Assembly: GCA_963971405.1 (NCBI GenBank)
Contig: OZ020489.1
Coordinates: 35,807,047-35,871,046, forward strand
Length of the DNA: 64,000 bases
DNA from: Psococerastis gibbosa
Lineage: Eukaryota > Arthropoda > Insecta > Psocodea > Psocidae
Reading direction: 5' to 3'
The position numbers and the translations under genes are program-made. The notes under the pieces were generated by a model, which was not told the DNA's origin, made no database searches, and was given only the letters and a program-made list of their open reading frames with translations. This document shows, one piece after another, positions 35,201-48,000 of the stretch (its first letter is position 1; each line of letters starts with the position of its first letter).

Positions 35201-38200
35201 AGTCTCTACCATATTTTAAGGAGACTATAATGTAGATACTTAACTTATCTATTATAAATTAAGTTATAATATGGTAGAGACTTATTAATGATGCCTGCTA
35301 CCACGTCATGCACATGCACAATGAAAAACGACGTCGGTGGAATAGCCGCCTGTGCGATTTATCCCCTCCAGTTGTCTCTGAAAACTCTTTAGATTTTATT
35401 GTTTTCTTTTAGGATAATAGGGTCCATATTGGACCGAAGATCGATATGCGGGTAGTTACACTCGGCCTGGATGGGGCCGGAAAGACCTCCATCTTGTTCA
35501 AGCTAAAACAGAATGAATTCATGGCAACGATTCCTACAATCGGATTCAATGTTGAGACCATTGAGTTAAATAATATAAAATTTACTATATGGGATGTCGG
35601 CGGCCAACCTAAGCTTCGGCCACTTTGGAAGCATTATTACTTCAACACACAGGTGAGTCCTTCTTTACCAAATACTGTGCATGTGTAAAACGAAATTGAG
35701 CTGTTTTTCTGAGTTCGTCCCTCTTATTAAATTATCTCTTGACCGTTGGCTAGGATAGTAGGGGGATGATTTCCGAGGAGGCTTTGACCCTGTCATCAGC
35801 TATTGACATGTAGAGTAGTGGTACGGACTTTCACCCGAAAGGTTGTTGGTTCGAGTCCCACACTGGCTACATTTTCTATTTTCTGGCCATGCTTCGGAGG
35901 GCATGCAAAGCAGGCGGTCCCGGGTCTTCCTAGTTGAGTGTAAGAGAGGGCTTTATAGCCCTAACTCCGCTGGGTTGGCTTAGTAATAGAACAAAAAAAA
36001 AGTTATTTATTTACTTATCACTATAGGAGATTTTGGTAGGCCTTTTAGGCAAAAACCCGTATGGTCCGTCTATGGAACATTGAAATCGCCCAAAACTTTC
36101 CCAAAGGGGAGAATTTGGGGAGGTTATTAGCAATATATTTAAAGTAAATATGAGGGGTCGAAACGGAAATGAAGAATTATTATATATTAATTATTAAATA
36201 GGTACTTGGGTACAGGGCAGTGTTTAGACTTATGCTATTTTCGTTCGACTGAATTTTCAATGGCTAGTTTTCTAAAGAATTCTTCCAATAATGTAATTAA
36301 TAAGAGTGCCGGAGCGAATATTTTGATGTGAAAATATTCTGGTGCACGACACATTACCTCAGAGATACGTGTAGCTCGTGATCTATTCTTGCGCCACAGA
36401 TTCTGGATCTCAGCATACTCTGCCCGTCTCCGTTTTTGGTTCTGGTTCTGCCCTAGTTGGCCCATCTGCCTGGTTCGACCTTCCCTACCACCGTCAGAAG
36501 ATAGGCGGATAGACTAGCCAGACACATAAATGGGGTTTTTCCTATTTTTCTAAATGCTATGTTAGACCCGAAATATACTATTTCAATGATATTTTCCACT
36601 TACACTTTGTAATAGGCTACATCATTGAAAATTAAACAACTAAAACATTCTACTAACGGGAGCGGTTTCGGCTCTAAGCCATCGTCAGGCTACAGGAACA
36701 CAAAAATACTGTAGCCTGACTATGGCCTAATGCCGAAACGGGACAAGGTTGTCCTTTTTATATGTTTACATTACCAACAGACTATTTTTCAATTGCAGGC
36801 TGTGGTTTTTGTGGTCGATTCGACAGCAGCTGACAGACTATCTGAAGTTCATATGGAGCTGGTGAAGCTTCTCGCCGAAAAAGAACTCTCCGATGCAGCT
36901 TTTCTAATTCTTGCTAATAAACAGGTGAGAATGAATTTTTATGTCAGATACCTATCTAGAAAGCTCTCTGGCGGTCCTAAATGGTAAGGTTGTCTCAGCT
37001 TGTCCATTATCGCTTGTAGCCGGTGTAGGTTGACATCGAGAACGTATACCAGTTTACCAATGGCCAAAAATTCATACTGAAACAATACAAATAATGTCCG
37101 AAATCCATGGGGTCGTTGGCATTGGACAAGGGACCAATGGGACTAGTCATTAAGGCCAAACCGGAGGGGGTCACGTGACTGGCCTGGAAATGACTTTGCA
37201 GGGGGTTCCTAATACACGTTTTAGACCGCAGGGGCATAGTAATAATCGATAGAAGGGACAAGTATACGCGTAGACATGCTTACGCCATGCAATTGTACAA
37301 AAGTTACTATTACTATAGGTCTCAAATTCGTGCATGAAGCATTTAAAAACATACCTCTTAGAACATTTTTACGTGCCCCCACAGGGAAGAGAACCTCCAA
37401 CCTTTGTCATTACATGCTTACAATTGACAATATGAACACTTAATTTGACAGTAAAGCGCCAGCAATATGTAAAACTGCAATTACTTGAAATAGTAAAACG
37501 TGAAATACAGAACAGGTACGCGACGCGGGGCTTTGTTCATAAAATGGATTATTTAACCATCCTGTGGCTACAGACCGTTATCAATATGGCTGCTACGTGT
37601 AGCCTGCATAAGATAAGTACGCAATTCGGCGGGGAAATAGCCTGCACAAGCAAACTACTAAACTACAGAGTTTTTGACCGGGTCCAGGTATCCGTTTTGC
37701 TATGCTGCAGTGTGTAAGACTTCGATATTTTTTTCGTTGGCACTTATCCCTGATCCTCAATGTTCAAGGTCAAAAGTCTCCGGTTTGACCTTAATAAAAT
37801 AAATAATAAAGTCATTAAAACAAAAATTACAATTACTGCAACCCAGCTATCTTTTGTTTAGAGATGGACATAGTAGGGGTCTTCACAGTCTTTGTGTATC
37901 GAATTATACCTAGTTAACTTTGTTATATTAAGCTTAAAGCTAAGTTAACACACGTGAAACCCGATAACCAAGCTAACCAGCGTGCTATCCTAAACGCACT
38001 TATGAGTTGGATAATTGTGTTATATAGGTAGCGCTGCGATCGACAGTGGTTTGACTGCCGCCATATTTGTTTATGTCGGTTGATTTGGAAAATTAAAATT
38101 TTAACATGTTGTAGTATTGACATTTCTTTGTATTATCTATTATGTCACAAGCAATTACCGTAAGCACTTAAAAATAAAACAACCAAAATGACACTGTGAA

Positions 38201-38582
38201 GACCCCTGATATTAGGCGGGGTTTCCATTGATCTTGTTTGCGAAAGCTACCGTAATAGCAGACATTTTTAGACTGTCTTTAATGTCTGCTACCACGTCAA
38301 TAGCACTGCTTTGCTTTCGCAAACAAGGTCAATGGAAACCCCGCCTTATCAACGATAAGCTTTGCTGATGTTAATGAATTGTTATAGGACGTGGAAGGCT
38401 GTATGCCATTGGAAACTGTGGTGGAAGGTCTCTCACTACACAAGCTCTGCTGCGGCAGGTCGTGGCACGTTGAGGCGTGCAGCTCGCAGACGGGGCACGG
38501 TCTCGTAGAGGCTCTCGACTGGTTGGCAAGGCAACTCCTCGCGTCCGGTGTCTATGGTACAGCTGAGGGTGACACCGAATGA
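29285..38582 (+). CDS. TRIM23: TRIM23 / ARD1: RING, two B-boxes, coiled coil and C-terminal ARF GTPase, 11 coding exons
   Basis: E3 ubiquitin ligase fused to an ARF-family GTPase; in vertebrates it acts in trafficking, autophagy and innate signalling. Exons: 29285-29356, 29693-29808, 30058-30235, 30783-30907, 31726-31885, 32669-32777, 33645-33853, 34452-34631, 35413-35652, 36799-36924, 38388-38582; phases join to 569 aa (human 574). RING about 27-72 ([24 protein letters not shown]), B-box 1 about 123-165, B-box 2 about 170-217, helical region to about 380, ARF domain from about 395. GTPase motifs: P-loop GLDGAGKTS, switch [17 protein letters not shown], and NKQ|D split across the last intron. 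The WDVGGQ Gln is present, unlike my recollection of human TRIM23 (WDVGGK). Two SINE copies flank exon 8. Confidence 0.95.
31320..31438. mobile_element. Foldback MITE, GACGTGGTAGCAGACAT superfamily
   Basis: GGCGCAAATTCCACCGACC / GGTCGGTGGAATTTTCGCC ends; the left core is AACGTGGTAGCAGACATTAA. The right core is largely lost. Confidence 0.75.
33025..33570 (-). mobile_element. Element A, copy 4 (5'-truncated), with SINE-A tail inside
   Basis: Reverse copy: CCGGGCCGAGTTTTTTCGAG at the left, then CAGTAATAATGGCAGGGTAG, ending GGTCCCGAGGCATGATTTTTG. A reversed SINE-A tail (33286-33334) interrupts it. The element stops about 75 bp before TRIM23 exon 7. Confidence 0.65.
34104..34184 (+). mobile_element. 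SINE family A, 5' part only
   Basis: TCGTGTAGTGGTAACGACTC and ACTTGCTACATTTTCTGGCC match the family A head; the tail is missing. Confidence 0.55.
34204..34345 (+). mobile_element. tRNA-derived SINE, family B
   Basis: GACTTCGTTGGCAAAGTGGT head (A-box-like), GCGAGTCTCTACACAACTTG and GGAGACGTGTCGTAACTCGA body. Same orientation as 34640-34800. Confidence 0.65.
34640..34800 (+). mobile_element. tRNA-derived SINE, family B
   Basis: GATCGACTTCGATGGCCAGG head, GCACTTGTGCGAGTCTTTAC, GGAGACGTGTCGTAACTCAA, GAGGCGACTGAAGAGGTCAA. It begins about 9 bp after the TRIM23 exon 8 donor. Confidence 0.7.
35133..35350. mobile_element. Foldback MITE, GACGTGGTAGCAGACAT superfamily
   Basis: GGCGGCTATTCCACCGACGT ends with exact complement, TGACGTGGTAGCAGACATCA core, long AT-rich stem around TATAATATGGTAGAGACTTA. 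Intron 8 of TRIM23. Confidence 0.85.
35808..36015 (+). mobile_element. tRNA-derived SINE, family A
   Basis: TAGAGTAGTGGTACGGACTT, GGTTCGAGTCCCACACTGGC, body and AATAGAACAAAAAAAAAGTT tail; nearly complete. Confidence 0.8.
36979..37735 (+). mobile_element. Dispersed repeat C, longest copy
   Basis: Starts ATGGTAAGGTTGTCTCAGCT; includes CCGGAGGGGGTCACGTGACT, TACGCGTAGACATGCTTACG and GACGCGGGGCTTTGTTCATA. The reverse copy at 57838-58500 covers most of it; shorter pieces lie at 7186, 32926, 45745 and 62660. No intact ORF; class unknown. Confidence 0.6.
38214..38345. mobile_element. Foldback MITE, GACGTGGTAGCAGACAT superfamily (TSD TTA)
   Basis: GGCGGGGTTTCCATTGATCT / complement ends; TTA at 38211-38213 and 38346-38348; core partly changed on the left (AATAGCAGACAT) and intact on the right. 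It ends 42 bp before the last TRIM23 exon. Confidence 0.85.
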
Positions 38583-39048
38583 GCCGGTTAATTTGGCAGT
38601 GACATCACATTTTTACCAACAGGGAACTATATTTCAGAAGGCCTAGCGCAAGCGCAAATCCCTGGGTGTAGTAAAATAACATTGACTTTTTTAATGTTCT
38701 ATTACTAAGCCAACGTAACGGATTTTTTAATTACACACACAGCGTGACATAGAGGAAAAGCGGGGTCTGCGCTTACATGGAATCTCCCTAAACCTGATCG
38801 GATTTTTTTAACTTGAACTTGTTTTATATATTTAAAAAAAAAAACTAATAGGCTCTGTTAATAATATAATTATCATATAAACATAAAATTCCATATCTTT
38901 TTAAACTATTTAACTCAGTTACAGTTATCAAAGATTCCTTCTCGCCACATTTGTTTTTCTCATTTTGCAGCCAAGAATTTGACACATTATTGTAATAAAA
39001 TATGGGTCAGAGGTCAGTCTTCCCGGTTTTCAACAAATCGTGTCGTAC

Positions 39049-39327
39049 GCATGGGCGTAGCTAGGATTGTATTGAGAGGGGAGACATCCACAAAAGTTCG
39101 ATTACATTTTTTAATTTAATTTAAATTTGAAATTGGTTGGAATACAATATAAACATTAAAATCCTATTAATTATATCTAGTTTAAATTCCCCACCCCTTT
39201 TTATATTCCGTAAATTTATCAAAGAAAACCCAATTCTATCTAGTGTGAACTCGTCAATACTTTAGGAAGGGGGGACAATGCCCCCCCCCCCCTGCATCTC
39301 TCCGACAATGCCCATGCGTACAGTATA
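39049..39327. mobile_element. Probable short DNA transposon with GCATGGGC ends
   Basis: CGTACGCATGGGCGTAGCTA at the left and ATGCCCATGCGTACAG at the right are inverted; a poly-C run lies just inside the right end, as in the hAT-like element at 8356. Confidence 0.5.
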
Positions 39328-39891
39328 ACTAACATTTAAAGTAATATAATTATTGTAAACTATAAAAAACTAATGCAAACCAATTATTTCTGGGCGCAAC
39401 CACCTGAAGTCCAGAAAGTTTCCGCAGTTGAACCATACGGGTGGCGGGAACAGCCAGCTCAAATCACATCGGCAGATGGCAGAACCTAACTCCAAACATC
39501 CAGGAAGAAATAGCGGCCGTACCCTACATGGCGGAGCCTCAATAGGCTAAGAACGGGGGTTACAAGATGCCGCGCGAACTTGTGTAGGTGGGGACTGGCG
39601 GAAGACCGGACTTGAGAATGCGGACAACAATAAGTCGACGGCCACCTTCTGGTTTGCCCGAGACTAGGAGAAGCTGTGCCCCAGACAGACCTTTTAGACG
39701 CCAATGACAAGGCCATTCAGGCAAGGCAACGTTTTGGATCAACCCCACTGAAAACCATAATAGTTGGTCAAATGTACACAATCAGCCCTCATGACTTTAT
39801 GAGAATCCCCTAACCGCTTGTAAAGTATCGATAAGGAATACTAGACGGCACTGTCTACAAATACATGGCGGTGCCGGGCAATATTCCTTAG

Positions 39892-40028
39892 GCGGGGTTT
39901 CCACATGCGTCAATCGTCAAGAAAAATATGGTTTTGACGTGGTAGCAGAATTTTTAGTATGTCTTTAATGTCTGCTAAACCTTCAATTTCATAATTTTCA
40001 TTGACGATTGACGTATGTGGAAACCCCG
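39892..40028. mobile_element. Foldback MITE, GACGTGGTAGCAGACAT superfamily
   Basis: GGCGGGGTTTCCACATGCGT / ACGTATGTGGAAACCCCG arms and TTGACGTGGTAGCAGAATTT core; the right arm is partly replaced by AACCTTCAATTTCATAATTT, also seen at 59336-60105. Confidence 0.8.
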
Positions 40029-40357
40029 AGACGAGACGAGAAAAATTATGTAGGTAGTCGTTATGTTGCGGGAAACATTGTGCAATTTTTGAATTCATTC
40101 TTATACAGGTAAGAGCGATTGACCCATAGAATCTTGTTACCAACAAAAGAGAAAAAAAACCGCACCCAATTATAACTGCCTTTACATTTATAGTAAGTGA
40201 GGCAGGGTACCCAATGACGTAAATAATATATAGAGTGCTAATGCCATAGGCTAAGACGTATACTACTGAACCGTTACGGGTGCGGATCATTGGGTTATAG
40301 GCGATACCCCTTTCTTTGGTTCTTTTCTAATTTTTGATTTTTACACACATCAAAGTG

Positions 40358-40665
40358 GGCCTGCACAAGCTAAGTTTAGAGTTCAGGTATTTATTTTGCT
40401 ATGCTGCAATTTTTAAGACTTCAATATTATTTACGTTGTTATTTATCTCTGCGGGCCATTTAGAATTAACTTATTCTTGGGGTTTAAAATGTGAACAAAA
40501 CAATTTTGAATAGCACTCACCATTATAAAATTACCCTATTTACATTTTTAATCCAAAGTTAAGATTAAAAAATAACGCCATAGTAGGCCTGCTGATAGTT
40601 GGTTTATGGTTAATATCTATGGGTACCGATCACGCACCATGAGCAGTCTATAAATTTAAAACTAA
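40358..40665 (+). mobile_element. Repeat C fragment interrupted by a family 2 MITE
   Basis: Repeat C sequence up to TTTATCTCTG (about 40450) resumes at CTGATAGTTGGTTTATGG (about 40592). Between them is a family 2 MITE with CTTATTCTTGGGGTTTAAAA and GAATAGCACTCACCATTATA. Confidence 0.6.
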
Positions 40666-41447
40666 TTGAAAGAGTACCCAGTTGTCCAGGCTTCCACTTA
40701 GGCCGGATCCCACGTTCGCTTTAAAAGTGGCGGTACAGAATTCAGCGCGGCGCCGCCATGCATTGGAGCATGCCAGTGTCGCCTAGTATTCCTATACCGA
40801 TACTTCAAGAGATGATAGAACCCGCGATAAGGGTTGTTATACGTATGGTAACACCGGCTGCAATTTTTCGTAATGAATTTCAAATGAAGAAACAAAACCG
40901 GAGTGTAGTAACCCCTGAAGGGCAAAACGGGTTTTTGTACTATATTGTTTTTTATAAGATTGTAAATACATCATTCATTCATTCAACTGCAGAATGCTAC
41001 CATAACCTTACGTATACACTTGGTGGGTGCTAAATCACCGATCGGGTACCTACTTAGTCTAACATACATCATCTGTTCAAGGGTAGCACTGTAGTGAGTA
41101 CCGTTATATTAATTATCAATTGAGGAGCAAACTTTCAAAGCGTCACAAACCCATGAAAATTAAAAATTGATTTTATCATTGGTTTTCAATCTTGAAGATG
41201 AGTTGAATCAGGATTGCTAATCAAAACAAAAACAAAAAAAATTTTACACAGTCTTCTGAAGGGTTAAAATATTATATTCCCGTTATAATAAAGCCGAAAT
41301 AATTATGTTTTTCGTGTTTCCTGAACATTTTACGAAAATGGATTAGTGCCGTTTTGAAAGTTTGCTCCTCAATTACACTAATTGATAATAGGAAAGCATG
41401 TACGGGTTCGCTCGTTCCGGCTCTTAAATAATTTATTGCAAACAAGA

Positions 41448-41655
41448 CATGTAAAGTAGTGGTACGGACTTTCACCCGAAAGGTTGTTGGTCCGAGTCCT
41501 ACACTTCCTACGTGTTCTGGCCATGCTTCGGAGGGCATGTAAAGCAGGCGGTCCCGGGCCTTCCTAGTTGAGTGTAAGAGAGGGCTTTATAGCCCTAACT
41601 CCGTTAGGTTGGCTTAGTAATAGAACAAAAAAGTCAATATTTATGCATTTATTTT
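41448..41655 (+). mobile_element. tRNA-derived SINE, family A
   Basis: TAAAGTAGTGGTACGGACTT head, GGTTGTTGGTCCGAGTCC B box, full body and AAAAAAGTCAATATTTATGC tail. Confidence 0.8.
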
Positions 41656-42091
41656 TATTTAAACTTTCACCAATGTGTATCCACCACTCAACTGGTCAAT
41701 AGATTTTGGCCGTAACGGTGCTCAGTGCAGTACTACCCTTGAAAAGACTATAGCAATAACATCTGTAATTAATTCAGTCGTACAAATTAAGTCCGTTGTC
41801 AACAAATCATTACTTCGGAAGAAAAAAGACACAACTTAAAAATGGTCCATTTCGACTTAAAAACGTTAAAATATTTGTTAAAAAATATATTTTACGTTAA
41901 TGAAGTGTGTATATTTTCCGCGCTAGGGCAGTTGTGTCGATTTCTATTTGGCGGGAACCGTCCGGTAGCCTAATTCATTATAAAAAAGACTAAAAAAACT
42001 TCAATTTCTGTAAATTGATAGATTTAGAGTTATGTCCTTTTCCTTCCGAAGTAGCAAAATCTCGTCCACAGATACAAAACATATAGTGTGA

Positions 42092-45000
42092 TTAGGACGT
42101 GTTGGTGCGCCACTGTCGTTCACTGCGAGGACCCGAGGCAGTAGGTGAAACTGCTCCACTCAAAGCGTTCTGCGTCTGCGCCACACGTTCCAGCTTTTCA
42201 AAATGCTTCCTGGCAGTTCGAATGTTTATAAGTGTTGCAGCGGAGGCTAAAACAAAAGGTAACATGTAGAATTTTAAAGACGGTGTCAGATCGTTGAATT
42301 AAAATAAGTTTTGAAATAGAGGACCCTAAGAGGATGTGGAACGCAAATATTGGTCACCTCTGGATTAATCCCTCAGAAGAAAGAAATAATTTACTTACGT
42401 ATGCCAGGGTCCGACATGATAACCATTATGTATGTATTAGAGGTGAATACATCAATGAAGCAGGCGAAATTAGAGTTGCGGACTTCCATGCTGTGAAATT
42501 GAGCGGCTAAACGACTGAAAATTACAAAACATTAATGTTTGTTACATTGTGTGATTCTCGTTAGGAAAAACAACATTGCGTGCAGGGTGCCGTTTTCTTT
42601 AAATATAAACCAATAGAAGATAGAAATAGAATAATGGTGCGTAACCATAATCTAAAGTTTTATGCTACAAGGAACTACCAACATGATCTTGTCTTTGTTT
42701 TTAGCCCTACGTTTTTCAATGAGGGTTCCACCCGTAACCTTTTGCACCAGATTTATAATTATGAACGAAAACCTTACCTGCAACTGAGTTTGAATTGCTT
42801 AATGATATTTGAGACTTTTTCGAATCTGTGCGCATCCCTATGCTGCTTCCTTTCGAAGTAAGATATAACGAGAAAGGTAGCTCGCTCAAACAACAATACT
42901 TCGTCAGCGTCGATGATGTTGCCAAACTGCTGCAGGCTCTGCTCTAACTCAGCCACGTTCGGGATCAGCATGTACACTATACTTGACCAAGCCTAATTAA
43001 AAAAAAATAAGAAACATTATAGACGGGTCATTATCATTTTGGAATACGTGGCCAAAGCGGACGTTGCTATGGCAATTTCATCTTAGTTTTTACCCGACGG
43101 GAAAGATAGCCATCCGCAGTCCGGGCAATGAGGCAGAAAAACGTTGTTTCCCAGTGAAAGCAGGTTCTCGCCATAAGCCAAATACGGTCAAAGTCAAGCC
43201 ACCCTATACTCAGCGACCCAAGCCCAAGTGCGCGGAACTCACTGCGCCTGAATTCTGCATTGCCTGTAGAATTGTCTATTTACGTACAATTTCTTTTTTC
43301 TTTTGTTATGTTGCCACAAACTTGATCACACTTCATTTGACATTTCGCCCTACCAGCTGGATATTCATCACGATTAAGATCTCGCCACTAATAGGCTATA
43401 AGCACCATATAAGCGTTTAGAATAGAATGGGGATCGCCCATAATCTATTTATCCATTCATCTTTATCATATTATATACAGTATATATATATATATATATA
43501 TATCTTATATACGTTTCATCCTAATGTAATTTTCTTTAATTTTTTTACCATTTTTAGAGGGGTAGATACCCTAACAGTAAATTGAAGTGGCCCGATTTTG
43601 GAGTGACCTATGAACTATAAAGCCCTTACCCGATATAATGTTTCGTCCCAAATGGAAGTTCTAAAACACATGCACTCCAGTGGTTTCGAAAGTCTCTTCA
43701 AATCTTCTTCTCTTTCTCGAAAAATCTGAAATCAAGGCATACTTGTAGGTCCAAACTGTCAATATCCTATGTATATAGACAAATGTATATTGTATGTATT
43801 ATATTGATTGATTGATTTCCATAAAAGGGCTCATTGACTGGTTAGTGGCGAAAACAAAACCTACCGTTGACCGTTGCTCTATTCTATTGCCATATTTTTA
43901 TTCGGATAACTGATTTATTTATTTTTCTCCTTATTTTGGCGCAGGGTTTTGCATAAGCGCTTAAGCCTTGTGCCTCTTTATTCCTATGGAGAACACCATC
44001 AGAGTATTTACAATGCGGGTATACAGACGAATACTGTACGTATCCTGGAGAGATCGTATCCCTAATATGCTGAAGTCTAGAGAAGCAGAGTTGTTACTGG
44101 CGGTTAAGAAACGGAAACTAATATACTTCAGCTGTGTAGAGGACATGAATATGACGTGGAACTAGGCAACCGTTCGTCATATCTGATATTCTTCTTATAT
44201 ATGTTCCTCATTGCGAAAAGTATTGATATTTAAAATTTGTCGGTGTTTTATGTGTTACAGTTTAGAGGATTGATGTGACGATCGACAATTTTAGAGTTGT
44301 ATCTTTTTTCTTCCGAAGTAGCGACATATTTTTTATTCTATTCTATTCTAAGCATGCACATACCGCATCCCTTTGATCCTCTGGCACGAGATCCATTTTG
44401 TGGACGAGACAAAATATTTTGGCCTCTGGCGAATTCTGTAAGATGGCTTCGAGGCACGTCTGGTAATAATGCATGTCTTGGTCAAGTTCCCGGCTCTCCA
44501 CGTCGAACACGTAAATTAAAACTTCTACATTTCGAAATATATTGTCACGTTGACTCGCGAAATAGTTCTCCATAAATGCTTCTTGTCTGAAAAAAAAAAA
44601 ATATATATATATATATATACATAAAGAACCAGCATGGGTGAACCCGTACATCACTTAAGAGGACATGCTACGTAGAAAATGAGCACCCCAAAATTTGTTG
44701 TTTTTATTGACTTTTTTTATTTTTTATTTAATTAACAATGCAAGCTATTAAAGATTTGGCTCATGTAAGTTGCAGACGACTACCTACTTCATGCATCATA
44801 TAATAGGAAATATTAAATTACCATCGCAGTTTCGGCCTTCCCAGGCTGCAGCGTGCTTCTGGTGTCCAGACCTTCACCGCTCTCCTTTCCAGGTGCCTTG
44901 CCCACCGAAGCCAGCTTCTTTTGTACTCCGCCACTATGGTTGGATCGCCATATAACTCGTCCACCTCCCTGTTTGCCCTAACCCTTCTCTGACAGTTCAT

Positions 45001-48000
45001 AAATTTTCCTCAGCACTCGCCTCTCCCAGGTGTTTAAGAGGTTCTCTTCGTTTCTGGTTGGGATCCACGTCTCCGATTATATATTTTATTATACGAGTAT
45101 ATAAGTTTTCCTTATAGTAACGTATATTATACATGCCTACTTACCCTCCACAGTCCCACAGGTTGAGGACGAGGTTGCCCAGAAATCTAACGTGGGAGTG
45201 CTCCACGTCTATAGTAGCGCCCAGTCTTCTGGTGTCTCGGGCAATGTAGTTGGCGAATATGATGGACCGCATGCTGGTCTTGCCAGATCCGCTCTTTCCC
45301 ATTAGCAGGACCTGAAATTAATGAGGTTCTGTAGGGACAGTTTTGGTCACTAGGTTCGCTGATGACAAACCGATATCCATATTATTCAAAATGGCCACCG
45401 TTTACATGTGAAAGCTAAGCTCTCAGCATCTAATTAATTCTTTTAATATTTTCTATAATATTTTTACTATGCCTGGACCTTATTTCGCTGCATATAATTT
45501 AATATATATATTCTCCATGATGTATAGAAAAATATCACTTTAAAATAGTATTGAGGCTTATGGAAAAATCAACGCTTTGATATCATTGCAACTGGTGCTG
45601 CCATCTACAAAATGACGTCACAAATGAACCCCATTGATAACGTTTTGCACAAATACCGTCAAAAAGTGGTAGTCGCTAGTGTCACGTTATCAACACTATG
45701 ATGCACATTCAATCTCAGAATTTGTTATTGGCTAACATAGCAATAATGTCTTGAATAACTTTTTATGAACTTTTGTATAATGCCAACGACTCCATGGATT
45801 TTGGACACTATTTATATTGTTTCCTAATGAATTGTCCTTGATGTCAACCTACACTGGCTACAAGCGATAATGGGCAAGCTGAGACAAGCTTACCATTAAC
45901 GCGGCATATACGCCACTGAGGAAAAAGGAAAAAGGGGGCCGTGTCTAAGGTGCCCATTCCATTGACCGGCTAGGGCTATTTCCAAAAACGGTGACGTGGT
46001 AGCAGACATTCAAGACTTAGGTGGCGTTTCCACCGACCTCGCATTGCAGAATTGACGGAAATGCTTATTTTCCTCTATGCCATAGTTAAAATTGATCAAT
46101 GATCATACAGTAAAATCACAAACAAAGAAACTAAAATTAAAAAATGGCGTCATGGGATATGTTAAGTACAAACATTTTAATAGATTTCTATAAAAAGAAA
46201 AATTCTAATTTCCGTCAATGTCATTTGCATTCTGCAATGCGAGGTCGGTGGAAACCCAACCTAAGTCTCGAATGTCTGCTACCACGTCACTGTTTTTGGA
46301 AATAGCCCTAGCCGGTCAATGGAATGGGCGCCTAATAAATGAATCCGCGATTACATGCTAACAGGGAACACCGCCATTAAACATTAAAAAACTACAGCCT
46401 TTTTGGCTAATGGGCCCAAAAAAAGGCGAACCTAACCAGTTATGAGTGGAATTATCTCATTAAATAATTTTATACATTGTAGTATTATATGGTATATTTA
46501 ACACTGGCATTGGTAGATACTCCGCACACCATCAGGTTAAGGGGGCCTACAAAATAATTTGTTACGCCAATCATTTTAGAAAAATATACGAATTGTTATT
46601 ATTATTACATTAACTTTGGTTGAAGAGGTAACCTCCTCGTTATAACCCTAACCAGGGCTTGTGGTCCAGCGGTTAAGACGACGCCCCGGTTAGGCGTAGA
46701 TCGTGGGCTCGAATCCTGCCAAGCCCAGTTTTTCCATATCCTCTAATTTCGGTCATTAAATAATAATTTCCGTCCTTTTAAAAATGCAACTCAATCGATC
46801 AACAAAAGCCGTGCCAAGATGGATCCTCTCGTTTTTAAATGTCCATATTTAATATATGGTTACGCCTTATTTTTTCCAATTATACTACTACTACTTGATA
46901 TTTTATTACACTACCCCATCAATCGTTTTTGTACAAAACAAATCAATAATTGTAGCCAATATGTGTTAGAAATGTAACATGTAACAAAATGCTCAGGAAA
47001 ATTTCTTCTGTTTGTCCTGATATTTTTGACAGCTCTACGATTGATATTGAATGAGCTGCTTGTAAGGATTTTCCCCTCCAATTGCCTCTTACGCGCCCAT
47101 TTATACAAAACAATTTTTCGAACGACTAAACTGGTTGTTTATCTATTTACATAGGTTTTTTTAAGTTTTAGAATTGTAATAGCATCCTCTTAAAAAGCAT
47201 TATCATGAAAACACACATATGAGTCATATATTGTAGTTTCCAAACCGGCCTTTTCATAACAAATTCAAATTTTATGTTTTGGCGCCATATTAATCACTGT
47301 TGTGATTTTAAAAAATATATAAATACGGTATAAATAAAATAAATTGGCCCGAGATTTTTGGTTCTCACGAAATATCAGCGGAAGTGGAGAGGGCCGGTTT
47401 TTAAACTGCATGACTCATATAACCATATGAAGACAGTTTATGCCAAGTTTCGCTGTTTATAAATGGGCTCTAACTATTCAGCAGGTGTGCGGCCAGTCAG
47501 TCCTAAAAAAATAATATGATAGGCCTGGGTGTAATCCAGCAGTCGTACGGCGGTGTTTGAAGAATAGCTTATTCTGGGGTTAAAAACGTCAATAAAACTA
47601 TTATGAGTAGCACTTTGCATTGTAAAATGTTCTTGTTTTATATTTTTAACCCCAGAACAAGTTATAATATAAACGCCATAGAAGGGGTATGAAATAAATA
47701 CAGCAAAAATGTTCAATTAAAATGGCGGCATTCAACTATTGTATAATTCATAGAAAACAACATAAAAGCATCAACACAAAATGGTAATTTCCGAAGTTCA
47801 TTAAATAAAATAAGTATTTTAATTATTAAACTAATTAGCATAATAATGTGAATTATTCTTTGGACATGCGTGGCTTTACTGGGGCACTACATCCCCCTCC
47901 CTCCCCGAAATGTCTAGTCAATGCATGGTGAATTTTGTGCCACAGTTTAGTGTTACAGTAACATATGCTATTGTAATATAATTTACAAAATTGGCCCTGG

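Larger units (their letters stand above)
38583..42091. other. Intergenic region between TRIM23 and RagA 3' ends
   Basis: No gene seen. AATAAA near 38994 is a candidate TRIM23 poly(A) signal. Repeats at 39049-39327, 39892-40028, 40358-40665 and 41448-41655 fill much of it; 39400-39790 is GC-richer and unassigned. Confidence 0.5.

Noticed and set aside
43487-43502. TA-rich stretches here and at 44593 and 52231 as possible origins or CRISPR-like repeats
   Set aside because: Simple dinucleotide microsatellites; no spaced unique sequences.
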